A DNA stretch of 64,000 nucleotides, from contig NW_020167524.1 in the NCBI RefSeq assembly GCF_001641265.1, positions 310,001 to 374,000 on the forward strand, read 5' to 3'. The position numbers and the translations under genes were made by a program. The notes beneath the pieces are model-generated. The model ran no database searches. It was not told the DNA's origin and saw only the letters and a program-made list of their open reading frames with translations. Positions 53,880 to 64,000 of the stretch are shown piece after piece (the first letter of the stretch is position 1; each line of letters starts with the position of its first letter). This DNA comes from Pseudogymnoascus destructans. Taxonomy: Eukaryota; Ascomycota; Leotiomycetes; Thelebolales; Thelebolaceae.

Positions 53880-56769
53880 TTAAGCCACACTCCCAATAAC
53901 CAACGCCGCGACGCCCTCCTCCTCAGCGCGCACTGTCAGCTTCGACGTCACGCCCGACTTAGTCGAGTACGCCATCCGGATATTCGCCACGACGCGCCCG
54001 CCCGTGACGGTCTTTCCGAACAGCTTGAGGGTGTGCGTGGTGGTGTTGACGGGGACGTCTGTGCCGTCGAGGGGTTGGAGGGAGAGGGTGCGTGTGAGTT
54101 GCTCGGTTGCGTCTGTGGTTGTTAGTATCAATGTCTGTAGTAGATATAAGGGTATAGTAGATGTAGGGTGGCAACATACCAGCAATGCTCTTAACGCCAC
54201 TAAGCTGCAGCGTCTCCTCCTCCTCCTCACCCGCCGCGCCAACCTGCTCCCAGATATGACTAAAGTTCCCTGCAAAGGCCGGGGTAACGTAATCCGTCCC
54301 CGTAAGCTCCAGATCCTCGACCTGGTACTCGTCATCGTAACCCGTCTCCTCCGGCTCGCCGTTGGTGGGATCAATCTCCTTAGACGTGAACTTGAGGATA
54401 TTGGTGAACGAGCTAGCGACGAACGCACTATCCCTCGCTACCTTCTTGAAGGACACGTAGACCGTGCCGGGCTCGTCGGTGGCCAGCTTCGGCGCGGGGA
54501 TGATGAAGTCCTCTTCCAGCTCATCCTCATCCGAGGGCGTAGCCAGAACAGATACCTCTTCCAAAACCGTGTCGGGGAGCGTGTTCTTGATCTCGTATTG
54601 TAAGACGATGTGGTCCTTAAAGATGTGCTTGATAACGCCAACAACGTATTCCGTCTCCGACTCCGTCAGTTCAACAACAGGCGACGACTTGAGCAGCGCG
54701 CCGTAACCCTTCATCTCCGGAATAGCAAGCAGCTGCTCCGAGTACTTCTGCGCCGCCTCCGTAGCCGACGCCAGAGCTTCCGCACTAGACGGCGCAGTCT
54801 TCGTCGGCCCCGCCTTGGGCGCCTTGAGCGTCGGCGTCGCGGTGGTGAGTTTCTTAGTGCGGTCCTCCGCATCCGCCTGCTCCTTGGTGACGACGGGGAT
54901 GGTGGAGACGTCGAATGGGTTGTCGAATACCGACTTGTCCTCCGCTGTGACGTACATCACCAGCTGGTGCTCAAAGTACGGTAACGAGAACATGTTCTCG
55001 TTCTTGATGAAGCGGTCTGCCATCTCGTCCGGCTCGGTCATCAGACGGAGGTTGAGAGCAGCGCGGTCGCGGACCTCGTCGTCGACGTCGTCGAGGCAGC
55101 GGGTAAGTAGCACTGTGACACTGCGCTTGACCTCTGGGTCCTTCTGTCCCACACCGAACTTGGCCAGGGCCGTAACGGCAGCAGCTCGAACCACGGCGTT
55201 CTCCAGGACGACGCGGTTGTAGATGTAGCGGATGTACTTTGTCGGCTGGGAAGTCTTGGGGCCCTCCAGTCCGAGCAAGTGCAGGATACGGACAGCCAGC
55301 TTCGTGAACTCGCAGTCCTCGATGAACTCGCAGAGGTGTGCAAGAGCATCTTCCTTCGACTCAGGAACGAACTTGATGAGGTCGAACATACTCTCCACCA
55401 CCGCACGCTTGAACTCGTAGCCGCCCTCATCGCGGAGGATGCCGCTGAGGAAAGCGAGCATGCCAGCCTGCTTATTCGGGAACTTCAGGCAGAGCGTGCG
55501 GATCGCCTCGACGATAGTGATCTTGAACTCATCCGTAATCTCCGACATGAATCCCGAGATCTGCTTCATCAGACGGTCAACACTAGCCTCGTTCCCAGTC
55601 TTGAGCAGCGTTGTAATGGCAAACGTAGCGATCGACCTGTTGCTGTTGGAGATGAGGAGCTCGATATCGGGGTTGCACGGGTGAACAGCCTGCGGCTTGA
55701 ACGTAGCAAAGTTGTGTAGAATACGAATAGTCGCAAACTTAGTAACCGCTCTCGGCGAATTAAGGAACAGCTGTAACACATGAATAGCCTGGACGCACTC
55801 CGCATCCGTGACATCACGCATATCGCAGATAGCCTTCGCAGCCTCGAAATTGACCATCTCGCTCTTATGCCTCAGCCACCCATCAAGCAACACCATCATC
55901 GGCTTCCTCAGCGCCGGGTCTTCCTCCGCCAACTGCGCAGCAAGACGCACCAGCATCACGGTAGCAGCCTGATTTTTGACCGCGCCCGCAACGCCAAACT
56001 GCTGCACCATCTTAACCAGCGCCATGCGGTCGTGCACGCGCATCTGGTACAGCAGCCCAATAGCATGGTACTGCGTCATTGTAGAGTTATTGACCGGCAT
56101 CGCGGAAGCGGAGGATGAGAAGCCCAGCGAGAAGCCGCCGGAGGACTTTGTGGTCGCGGCAGCTTCCTGGGTCTCGGACTGCCAGCGGCGGACGACATCT
56201 CGGGCAATGGGGAGGAGGTGGTATGAGGAGACGAGGGCGGCGGCGGAGACGGAGGGGTTCTTGTCGACGATTGCGGTCTTCATGACTCGCTCGATGCTCT
56301 GGACGGTCGTGGAGTCGATGATGCGGCAGAGGGCTCTGATGGCATTGGGGCGATAGATTGCGTCTGTGCCGCCGCCGGTGTCCTTCATGACGGTGCTGGT
56401 GGCCATGATGATGTCCTCTGCGGAGTTAGCGAGCTCCTTGATGACGAGGAGCACCATCTGGCGGAGACTGGCATCTTTGTTCTGGAAGAGCTTCGAGATG
56501 CCGAAGAAGAGGGTCGTGGCTTCGTTGGTGGGGAACTTCTCGCCCGTGTAGAGGAGGAGGGCGATCTTGGTGAGCAGGATTCGACATCTTCGCGGTTGGA
56601 TGGGCGATGAATTGAATAATCGGGCTGCGTGCGGCCAGTTTGTTAGCTAAAGGGGAGCTCTCTGGGGGTTCGAGGGGCTCAGCTGCTCCTCACCTTCCTG
56701 GAAGACAGAGGTGCGGTCCACCTTCATGAGGGCCTGATCCCCGTCTTCATCTTTCTTGCTGTAACTCAT
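53880..56769 (-). CDS. SEC21: coatomer gamma subunit
   Basis: Gamma-COP of the COPI coat, for retrograde Golgi-to-ER vesicles. Exons: 56769-56694, 56624-54180 and 54112-53880, 917 residues. Exon 1 starts MSYSKKDEDGDQALMKVDRT. The adaptin-like HEAT solenoid (ARLFNSSPIQPRRCRILLTKIA onward) fills about 550 residues. A linker rich in Ala/Pro/Thr precedes the ear domain, ending VAALVIGSVA. All splice sites are GT-AG and in frame. No anomalies in length or motif. Confidence 0.95.
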
Positions 56770-56993
56770 GATGGTGAGGTATGCTCCCCAGCGTCACGAA
56801 TTGCAAGTTTAGAGGTGTGAGGGGCCGTCAACTTGCGGAATGGTCTTGCGGTATGGGCCGCCCTGGAATGTCGCGACGTCGCCAGTATCCAGTGGGCCAT
56901 CATAATTAGGCGAGTGAACTCTTGGCATCTGAAGGCCTATTTTTGAATGATGAATGCGTACTGCTATTAGGCTCGTCTCTTTAAGATTATCCC

Positions 56994-57074
56994 TCCGGTA
57001 TAGTGTAGGGGTTAACATAACCCGCTTTCAAATTCGGAGCCGGGTAGCCCCGGGTTCGATTCCCGGTACCGGAA
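56994..57074 (+). tRNA. tRNA-Glu (UUC) with short intron
   Basis: Acceptor stem TCCGGTA (56994-57000) pairs with TACCGGA (57067-57073). D-stem GTGT/ACAT with loop AGGGGTTA. Anticodon stem ACCCG/CGGGT encloses a 16-nt loop, explained by the anticodon TTC plus a 9-nt intron after position 37 (AATTCGGAG). T-arm CCGGG-TTCGATT-CCCGG. Discriminator A at 57074. Confidence 0.85.
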
Positions 57075-57083
57075 TTTTTTTTT
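57075..57083 (+). terminator. RNA polymerase III terminator
   Basis: A run of nine T directly after the tRNA discriminator base. Confidence 0.85.
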
Positions 57084-58990
57084 AGCCATTTTAGATGGAT
57101 TATATTTTGTTCATTCATCTCAAACTCATCATGGTCTGGTTTTCCCTCATGTCTGGCTACTACGCTAGTTTATATCTTGTTTTGGTATATAAATGCTTAT
57201 TTGTGGAGGTACTTAAATTCGCTTTTTTTGATACGACAATTCTAACAGTCTATAAAAACCGTTGATCTACGGAGTAGAAAATACCCCTTTTACAAATTAT
57301 ATATTATACTCGGAATTATTTAAAACCAAATAATTTACCCAATAATCCTGCGAATAACCGCCCCTCCTCCTTCCTCATATCACCCCACCTCACCCCAAAG
57401 TGACGACAACCTCGAAGTAGACACCAGAGGCAGGGGGAACATGTCACAAATGGTATGTGTCACACATCACATCACGCCACATACATATCACATGCATCAA
57501 ACCACACACAAGGCAGGAATAAAAACAACAAAAGTTAAAAGCAAAATTTCAATCCAGCCAGCCTAGACCGGCGAGCAGTAGACAACACACAGAGCGCACC
57601 CTCCCAAAAAGAAGGCACCATGCGCGTGCGACCAGCTCTCCAGACCCAGGCCAATAACCCCTCACTTCATCCTCCGGAAAGCATAATAGAAGTAGTAGCG
57701 TGTGTAAAAAAATCCCTGACAGAGTATTGATAGTTGCAAAAAGTCGCGAGGGAAAGAAAGCCAGTCGAGACAAGAAGCGCCATATCCACCGACTCTACAC
57801 GCCCCCGCCTCTATTCCACTCCCCCCCTGGCGCCCCCGCGCCCCCCCCTGCACCGCCTCTCCTCCCTGATCGAAACAAAAATGAATGGCTAGCTAAGAAA
57901 CGTTGTGCATGACCAAATGAAAAGCAAAAAAAAAAAAGAGACAAGCCGGCTGCCATTCCAGTAAATATCCGCGCATCCCCTGTTGATATTGACGAGCTCC
58001 ATATATCCATATGTTCAAGTGAGTGGTGGGGCTTGTTGGAATGAGACAAGACGAGGGTGGCGTGAATGAGAGTGTTGCTCCTTGTTGAATGCACCCCTAT
58101 CCTGGACAAAGTTCTGCTTTCGCATCCGTCGTATTAAAGTAAGGGTCGCGGGGGCGCCACGCTGGAAAAAGACAATCGCGCAAAAACGAAAAAACATGAA
58201 AGAATAAAACGAAAACTGTTTCTGGTGGGAAAGCTGGTCGGTACTGGCTGCGCATCCGTGGCCGGGGATTGACAACAGTATGGTCGTGTGCGTGTGCCTG
58301 GTCTAGATCCGAGCCTCCCCTCTTGTTTACGCATCGTTATATCGATGGCCATTCAGTAATTATGAAGTCGATGTTGCCCCAAAGCAGGAGTCAACAGTAA
58401 CAATGATGTGTCATTGCGGGCTGATCTTCAAAAGTTGCAGACGCCATCGAAGTGCCGTTCGAAAGCATGAAACTCATGGGGCCCAGTTCGTCGTTGTGAT
58501 TGCCCTGCCAAGTGCAGGTAACGAGCGAGCCAATAGCCATGAAGTCCAAAACTGACGAGACATGTAATAATCGATAAGTCGAGCCTGAGCCGATTGCGAA
58601 ACAAGACAATTCATAAGATATGAGTAGCGTGTGCGTGTAATCGAGCTGTCACACAGGCCACATCGTGCCAAGCGGATGCTGGTCACGAGAGTAACTCTGG
58701 GCCAAGACAAAATATCTCGAATTTGAGTCGTAGAGTGGGTCGTCCAACGAAAACTTTCAGTACCATTGCTGTGTAGACGGTTCATCTCTCTTTACTCGGT
58801 AAGTGCCAGCAGTGCCTAGACCAGTGCTAGTCACAACACCCTTAGAGGCGGAGCGAAGCCTATTTGCGGAGACTGTAGCGTCAGCCATCCAGTCAGCATA
58901 GTATTCCTCTCGCGGCTAGCGACAATAAAGCACCAAACGCGAAGGAAAGGAAAAAGATTCCTTACAAGGAACCGGATTCGGCAAAGTCAC
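57084..58990. other. long non-coding stretch, casein kinase 3' side
   Basis: No recognised gene in about 1.9 kb. It is probably 3' UTR and flank of casein kinase 1. It contains a poly-A run (about 57927-57939) and C-rich runs (57825-57850). An alternative last exon of the kinase may lie near 58880. Confidence 0.45.
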
Positions 58991-60441
58991 TCACATCCTA
59001 TCACTCCCACCAACGGCTCGGTTCGTCTCGGGGGTATCGGCTCCGCTGGCGCCACGCTCCATGACCTTACGGCGGGTGGTAGAGATAGCCCCGGGCTTGG
59101 AAGCACTAGATGCCTGCTGAGGCGTCGGCTGGCCCGCAGTAGCGGCATTAGTGCGAGTACGGTGCTGCTTCTCATCTTCCTCCGCACCTGGGGTGTTACC
59201 AGCCGCCTGGGCAATGGCCTGAGCGTTCTTCTGGTACTTGTACACCGTCCAGTCGAAGACGTAATCGTACTGGAAACCCTCACGGACGAAGAGGTCACGG
59301 AAGATCTTTCGGAGGTAGGAGTAATCGGGCTTGTCGTCGAAACGAAGGGACCTGGTGTAGTTGAGGTAGATGGCAAACTCGTTGGGGAATCCACGGCAGA
59401 GAACCTCAGTCGGGGTGGTCATCTTCTTCTCCATAATACGGTCGTACTTCTGCTTCTTGGTGGCAGCCTTGAGTCCCTGCCATGGGAGGGATCCACGGCA
59501 GAAGTAAAGCATAACATATCCGAGGGACTCCATGTCGTCACGGCGAGACTGCTCTCGGAGGGGGTTAGAAGTGTACAATAATAGGGGCTTGACTATATAC
59601 ATACCGACACCAAGATGGGTGTTGATCGAAGCATAACGGGCAGTACCCGTCAAGTTCTTGTTCTCTCTGTATGGGATGTGGAAATGGGTCTTGGGGTCAC
59701 GGTACTTCTTGGCCAGACCGAAGTCAATAACGTTGACCTGGTTACCACGCTTTCCGATGCCCATGAGGAAGTTGTCCGGCTTGATATCACGGTGGATGAA
59801 TGATTTGGCGTGGATGTACTCGATACGCGAGATGAGCTGATCGGCCAGGAGCAGGACAGTCTTCAGCGAGAACTTGCGGTTGCAGAAGTTGAACAGGTCC
59901 TCCAAACTGGGTCCGAGGAGGTCCAGAACCATGGCATTGTAGTCACACTCGGTTCCGAACCAGCGCACGAACGGGATACCGACACCGCCGGCCAGGGACT
60001 TGTAGACGCGAGCCTCATATTCGAGTTGGGGGTGCTTGGCCTTGACGCTCTCGAGCTTGATGGCGATCTCCTCGCCGGAGATGATGTTGGTGCCGAGATA
60101 GATGTCACCGAAGCTACCGCTTCCGATCTTACGGCCGATGCGGTACTTATTACCTACGCGGAGATCCTATGGCACACACACCATACGTTAGCATCAGTCC
60201 ACCGGATGAGGAGATATAACACGTGTTGCAGCGAGCACAAGAGAAGCACGACTGGTCAGAGTCACGGTGAGGGTTGCCGTGTGCCTTCCTGAGAGGCAGA
60301 GAGCAAAGACCAGCGGCTGTGCAGCTCCGAGCCAGGCCCCACGTATCGGGGAGGATATGCTCGTTGGAGGTGAGGAAAGGGAGTATACACCAGAGGGTTG
60401 GATTTCGACTTGGAAGCGGGTGGATTCACCATAGTAGCCAT
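58991..60441 (-). CDS. casein kinase 1
   Basis: CK1 delta/epsilon-type serine/threonine kinase (Hhp1/CkiA/Hrr25 group). Exons: 60441-60430 (only 12 nt, MATM), 60166-59605 and 59553-58991, 378 residues. After the 263-bp first intron come DLRVGNKYRIG, the glycine loop GSGSFGDIYLG, the lysine in AIKLE, HRDIKPDNFLMG (catalytic loop), DFGLAKKYRD and the CK1 signature LPWQGLKAATKKQKYDRI. The Gln/Thr/Ser-rich tail ends NRAVGGSDRM. A GTGAGT donor overlaps the last codons (58994), and splicing to an acceptor near 58880 would replace the final residue by a few others. Its upstream region is rich in short tandem repeats. Confidence 0.93.
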
Positions 60442-60559
60442 TTTGAATAACTATGGACTCTGTGTACCGGATCTCTAGATCCAATACGAGTCTCGATATG
60501 CTGTTGAGGTAGGTGATGTCGTGGTTGACTGAACGCGCATGAGCTGGCGGCGGGGGTTC

Positions 60560-60710
60560 TGGGTTGATGGAGGATGGTTGATGGAGGATGATGGTTGATG
60601 TTGATGGTTGATGGTTGATGGTTGATGGTTGATGTTGATGGTTGATGGTTGATGGTTGATGGAAGATGAAGGATGGAAGATGGAAGATGGAAGATGGAAG
60701 ATGGAAGGAA
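60560..60710. repeat. heptanucleotide tandem repeats
   Basis: GTTGATG-type units (about 60590-60661) followed directly by GGAAGAT-type units (60661-60706), in the casein kinase 5' flank. Confidence 0.85.
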
Positions 60711-60969
60711 GTATCGTATCAGAGGGAGAAGTTTTGAGTTAGGCGAAGGGCGTTGTTGTTGTGGGAGTAAGAGGACCAGAGCCTCGTTTGGGGAGAGAGG
60801 AAGCGGTGAGGTTGAGGATGTAATCTTCTGGGGATGTATGTCAAGTAGAGTAGTGGGATCGAAGTAGAGGAGGAGAGTTGGAACTAGAGTAAGTTAGTGT
60901 GGTGGCGGTGGTGGGTCAGGTGGGAAGAGGCTGTTTAGAGGCTCAGGCGGCAGGAGAATAGTGGGGAGT

Positions 60970-61165
60970 GGAGTAGAAGCGAGGAGAGGAGAGGAGAAGA
61001 GAAGAGAAGGAGAAGAGAGGAGAGGAGAGGAGAGAAGAGGAGAGGAGAGGCCACAGTACACAGTGGAGAGAGCACTGTCTATAGAACAATAGGCGGCTGA
61101 TGTGAGATGTGAGATGTGAGATGTGAGATGCGAGATGTGGGATGTGAGATGCGAGATGTGAGGGT
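60970..61165. repeat. GA-rich and GATGTGA repeats
   Basis: AGAGG/AGAAG repeats at about 60975-61050, then GATGTGA heptamers at 61099-61162. Confidence 0.85.
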
Positions 61166-61259
61166 ATAGATGTAGAGGATATAGATATAGTAGAGGGTAT
61201 AGAGAGGCTATTTCGGGATTATACTACAGTAGCCTTTGCGATTACATATTCACCAGAGA

Positions 61260-61600
61260 TTGGAGGAGTTGAAGCCTTGAAGCCTTGAAGCCTTGACGCC
61301 TTGACGCCTTAAAGCTGGTGGTTGGCAGGGCGTGGGTCTGAGCCCAGCTGGGTCCTTCCCAACCTCCGCAAGCACCGCAGCCCAACAGAGAGAGACACCA
61401 CCAACCACTGAACCCAATCCCCTCCCCCACTACCACTCCCCACTACCAACCACCACCAACCACTACCACCACTGAACCCAATCCCCTCCCCCATTACCAC
61501 TGAACCCAATCCCCTCCCACCACCACCAACCACCACCAACAACCACCAACAACCACCAACCACCACCAACCACCACTACCCCGTACCACATACCACATAC
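61260..61600. repeat. GCCTTGAM octamers and CCACCAA repeats
   Basis: Five GCCTTGAA/C units at about 61266-61312, then CCAACCACC-type low-complexity DNA with a repeated CTGAACCCAATCCCCTCCC segment (61405, 61473, 61502). Confidence 0.8.
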
Positions 61601-62791
61601 CACAACACCCACATCCAGACCGCAGCCGCGCGCGCTGAGCCCAAGCCACACGACACGGCTCTTAGTTTTGTCTGCGGCGTGCGGTTTGGCAGGTGCCTGG
61701 GAGCGACGCATCACGACCGGACCGGGGTATGTGAATGTACCATCTATATAGTAGTGTACTGGGGTAGGACAGCTCGGGCGCTTAAGTCGATCACGGAAAG
61801 GAAGACAAGGCCCGTCTCGGCGGGGTTGGGCGCTCATGATGCGAGCTTGCGGGGAGGGAAGGAAGGGGCCACCTTGGCTTGCTGGGCTATGGGTTCAAAT
61901 GCCGTTATTTACTGTTCTACACGTCTTCATAAACCACATACCTTCCAGGTCTTGAGAACCAGGCCAGCGGAGCTCCGCGAGGGGGGAACGTGCGAGCACA
62001 GAATCCTCGCAATCCATCCACGGCAACCGAGACACATCTCCGAAGACCAGATCTGCTATTAAACCACCCATTCTACCCATCCCCCCCCCAAATAAGAATC
62101 TCTACCTCGCCGCAGTGCTAGTAGTAGGTCATACGCATCTGTCCAAGTTTATTCATTGCGTCTGTCTGCGCGTTGCATCCCTTGTGTGTGCTGTTGTGGT
62201 TGTATGGTACATTTCATCCTCTCCCCCCCTTCCCTCCTCCTTCTCCTTTCACCACACTCCTTTCTTCAAAGTCCCAGTCCGAGTTTCAATCAGCCATAGC
62301 TATAGCAAAGGACATCCGACATCCGCCTCCCCGATCTCCACGAAACAGAAAATATAGAAACCCAATCAAATAATCTCAAAACAAGCTCCGTTACGCGGGG
62401 TGTTCGCGGCGTCAAGAACCCCTTGACGGGGGTGCGACGGGGGTGCGACGGGGGTAATGCGCAGTGTTGGTGTTAGATCAAGCATATCAAACAGAAAAAA
62501 CGAGATACGACAAACAACTGCAAAAAGACAAATGGCAAACAAAAACAGGGAAATCGATCAAGCATCATGACGCCGGATATAGTCGGGAAAACTCTCTCAA
62601 AAAAATCCAACAGTCGTCTCCCCCATTCTATCCACCCCCCATCATTCCCCTCAAACACAGGGACCGCGGGGAGCAGGCTTCAAATTCTTCAATATACAAA
62701 CAAGGCAGTTGCGCGCAGCAGCTAGGTTTTCATGGCAAGAGGTGTGTGCGCGTGGTAAACGTAAAACATCATATCGGTCATCCCCCCCACC
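61601..62791. other. intergenic, no gene seen
   Basis: Flank between the casein kinase upstream repeats and the 3' end of the coiled-coil gene. The short open frames here have no recognisable domain. Confidence 0.5.
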
Positions 62792-64000
62792 TCAAAAGAC
62801 ATTCCCCTTCGGCCCCGCCGTCGGGGACAACTCATCCGCGCTCCCCTTCCTAACCCTCGTCTCCGCCTCCGCAGAATCAAGACGCTTACGCCAATCAGCC
62901 AGGCTGTTGCTCAGACCATGCTGTTCCTGGCTCTGGCTGTCGTCGACATCGGGCTTGTCGACATCGAAGTTCGTGGACTGGCGGTAGTTTTTATTCGTCG
63001 TCTGCCAGTGCGTGCGCAGAGTCTCGAGCTCGGATGCTAAGCTGTCGAGGGCCATGGAGTTGCGGTCGTTAGCGCGCTCGGTGGTATCGCTGTACAGCGA
63101 CTCGCCGGAGACGATGTCGATGTCGCTGAGGTTGCGGGTGTGCCCGCCGGTTTTGGCGTTGCCGGCGACCGCGTCGTTGACAAGGTGGGATTGCCGACGG
63201 TAGTTATCGACGGAGGACTCGACCTGGTCGAGGAGTAAGGAGACCTTCTGTTCGGCGTCCAGGGCGCGCTTCTCGAGGTTCGCGTTCTCCTGCTGCAGCT
63301 GGTCAAGGTCGAGACGCGATTCGTCGTGGGCCTCGGTGACGCGCTCGCGGTCGGCTTTGGTGGACTCGAGTTCTTTGCGGACGTCGGAGAGCTGGTTCTC
63401 CATTTCGGAGCGCGAGGTCTGGATCTCAGCTTGCAGGTTCGAGATTTGGTGGCGGAGTGCCTCCTTTTCTTGCTCCCACTCAGTTGGCTCAGCGGGGCTG
63501 GCGGCCTTGGATCTCACTCCGTCAACTTCGGCCTTTAGGCGGCCATTCTCTCCCTTCAGCTTCGAGAGCTCGTCCTTCATACGCTTGAGCATCTTCTCCG
63601 TGCCCTTCACGTAGTGGACGGCAGACTGGTAGTCGTTCTCTAGCTGAGCGAGCTTCTCACGGTATGTGCTCTCAACCTCCTGTGACTGACAAGCATGGAG
63701 CTGCTTCGTCTCCTCATGAGATTGCTGCGACGTCAACAATTGCTGCTCAAGTTCACGCAGGCGGTTTTGCTCCGGTGAGTCTGAACGCATCTGCGGGCTG
63801 TTCAAGCTACGTGCTCGCGCCGCAGTTATCGGGCTGATGCCACGCTCCTGGAGCAGGTCCTTCAGGGTATTGTGTTGGACATGCACGGCGTTGGTCTCGA
63901 GCTGCTGGTTCGCAATCTGGTGCCTCATCTCCGAGTTGGCAGCCTGCAGAGTCTGCACTTCCTTCATGGTAGACTGGAGCTGCTTGCGGATACTCATGCC
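62792..64000 (-). CDS. coiled-coil protein, C-terminal part (5' partial)
   Basis: The frame is open to the right window edge, so the true start lies outside; the Met at 63997 is internal or coincidental. About 400 residues are visible, nearly all heptad-repeat coiled coil (RLRELEQQLLTSQQSHEET, LKRMKDELSKLKGENGRLK, LEKRALDAEQKVSLLLDQVE). A less ordered tail follows, with HTRNLSDIDIVSGESLYSDT and a conserved-looking end LADWRKRLDSAEAETRVRKG. It resembles large fungal M-protein-repeat-like structural proteins; exact identity not claimed. Confidence 0.75.
   Translation of the reverse strand, partial: GMSIRKQLQSTMKEVQTLQAANSEMRHQIANQQLETNAVHVQHNTLKDLLQERGISPITAARARSLNSPQMRSDSPEQNRLRELEQQLLTSQQSHEETKQLHACQSQEVESTYREKLAQLENDYQSAVHYVKGTEKMLKRMKDELSKLKGENGRLKAEVDGVRSKAASPAEPTEWEQEKEALRHQISNLQAEIQTSRSEMENQLSDVRKELESTKADRERVTEAHDESRLDLDQLQQENANLEKRALDAEQKVSLLLDQVESSVDNYRRQSHLVNDAVAGNAKTGGHTRNLSDIDIVSGESLYSDTTERANDRNSMALDSLASELETLRTHWQTTNKNYRQSTNFDVDKPDVDDSQSQEQHGLSNSLADWRKRLDSAEAETRVRKGSADELSPTAGPKGNVF

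Noticed and set aside
57549..58785. Several 60-100 codon frames downstream of casein kinase
   Set aside because: No domains, mixed frames, probably UTR or flank.

Overview
The window is nuclear DNA of a filamentous ascomycete (Pezizomycotina); I cannot fix the class from sequence alone. The evidence is single-copy eukaryotic housekeeping genes with short (about 48-165 bp) GT-AG introns and fungal-type proteins: a 573-residue fungal-length ATP sulfurylase, Kog1/Raptor, gamma-COP and casein kinase 1. There is also a tRNA-Glu gene with a small intron, and LTR retrotransposons of fungal type.

Layout. (1) 1-13,127 is a retrotransposon nest. Two Ty1/copia bodies lie head to tail and share one LTR (9602-9750). 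An intact, apparently recent Ty3/gypsy chromovirus (1262-7990, TSD AACAG) sits inside the first. A solo LTR of the same gypsy family sits in the gag of the second (TSD ATACG), and a solo LTR of another family sits in its polypurine tract (TSD GGGGG). The copia element carries a spliced, antisense, cysteine-rich gene between pol and the 3' LTR. (2) 13,128-15,481 holds phosphoserine phosphatase (SER2-type) and AT-rich DNA. (3) 15,482-22,200 is an older nest: LTR inside LTR inside LTR, then a copia shell (18,151-21,315, TSD AAATA) containing a degenerate self-priming gypsy gag region. (4) 22,200-24,400 holds decayed host genes: an MFS transporter tail, a frameshifted Fic-domain gene and a 5'-truncated dual-specificity phosphatase.

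(5) 24,524-42,640 is host gene space. In order: an acidic low-complexity protein with two homopolymer frameshifts, ISD11 (iron-sulfur assembly), ATP sulfurylase, cytosolic aspartyl-tRNA synthetase whose introns resemble each other (introner-like), TORC1 subunit Kog1, and an AP-1-like bZIP factor. (6) 43,275-49,494 is a second, inverted copy of the same chromovirus with an intact ORF. Its 5' LTR is replaced by an inverted R-U5 piece, and an inverted U3 piece lies at its other end. (7) 49,495-51,340 is a mutated PIF/Harbinger-like transposon relic. (8) 51,855-64,000 is host gene space again: a choline/ethanolamine phosphotransferase, gamma-COP, tRNA-Glu(UUC), casein kinase 1 and the 3' part of a coiled-coil gene running off the window.

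The host genes are unrelated housekeeping functions and do not form a cluster. The most unusual content is in the mobile elements (antisense spliced gene, self-priming signatures, aberrant reverse-transcription structure) and in the mutually similar introns of the aspartyl-tRNA synthetase gene.
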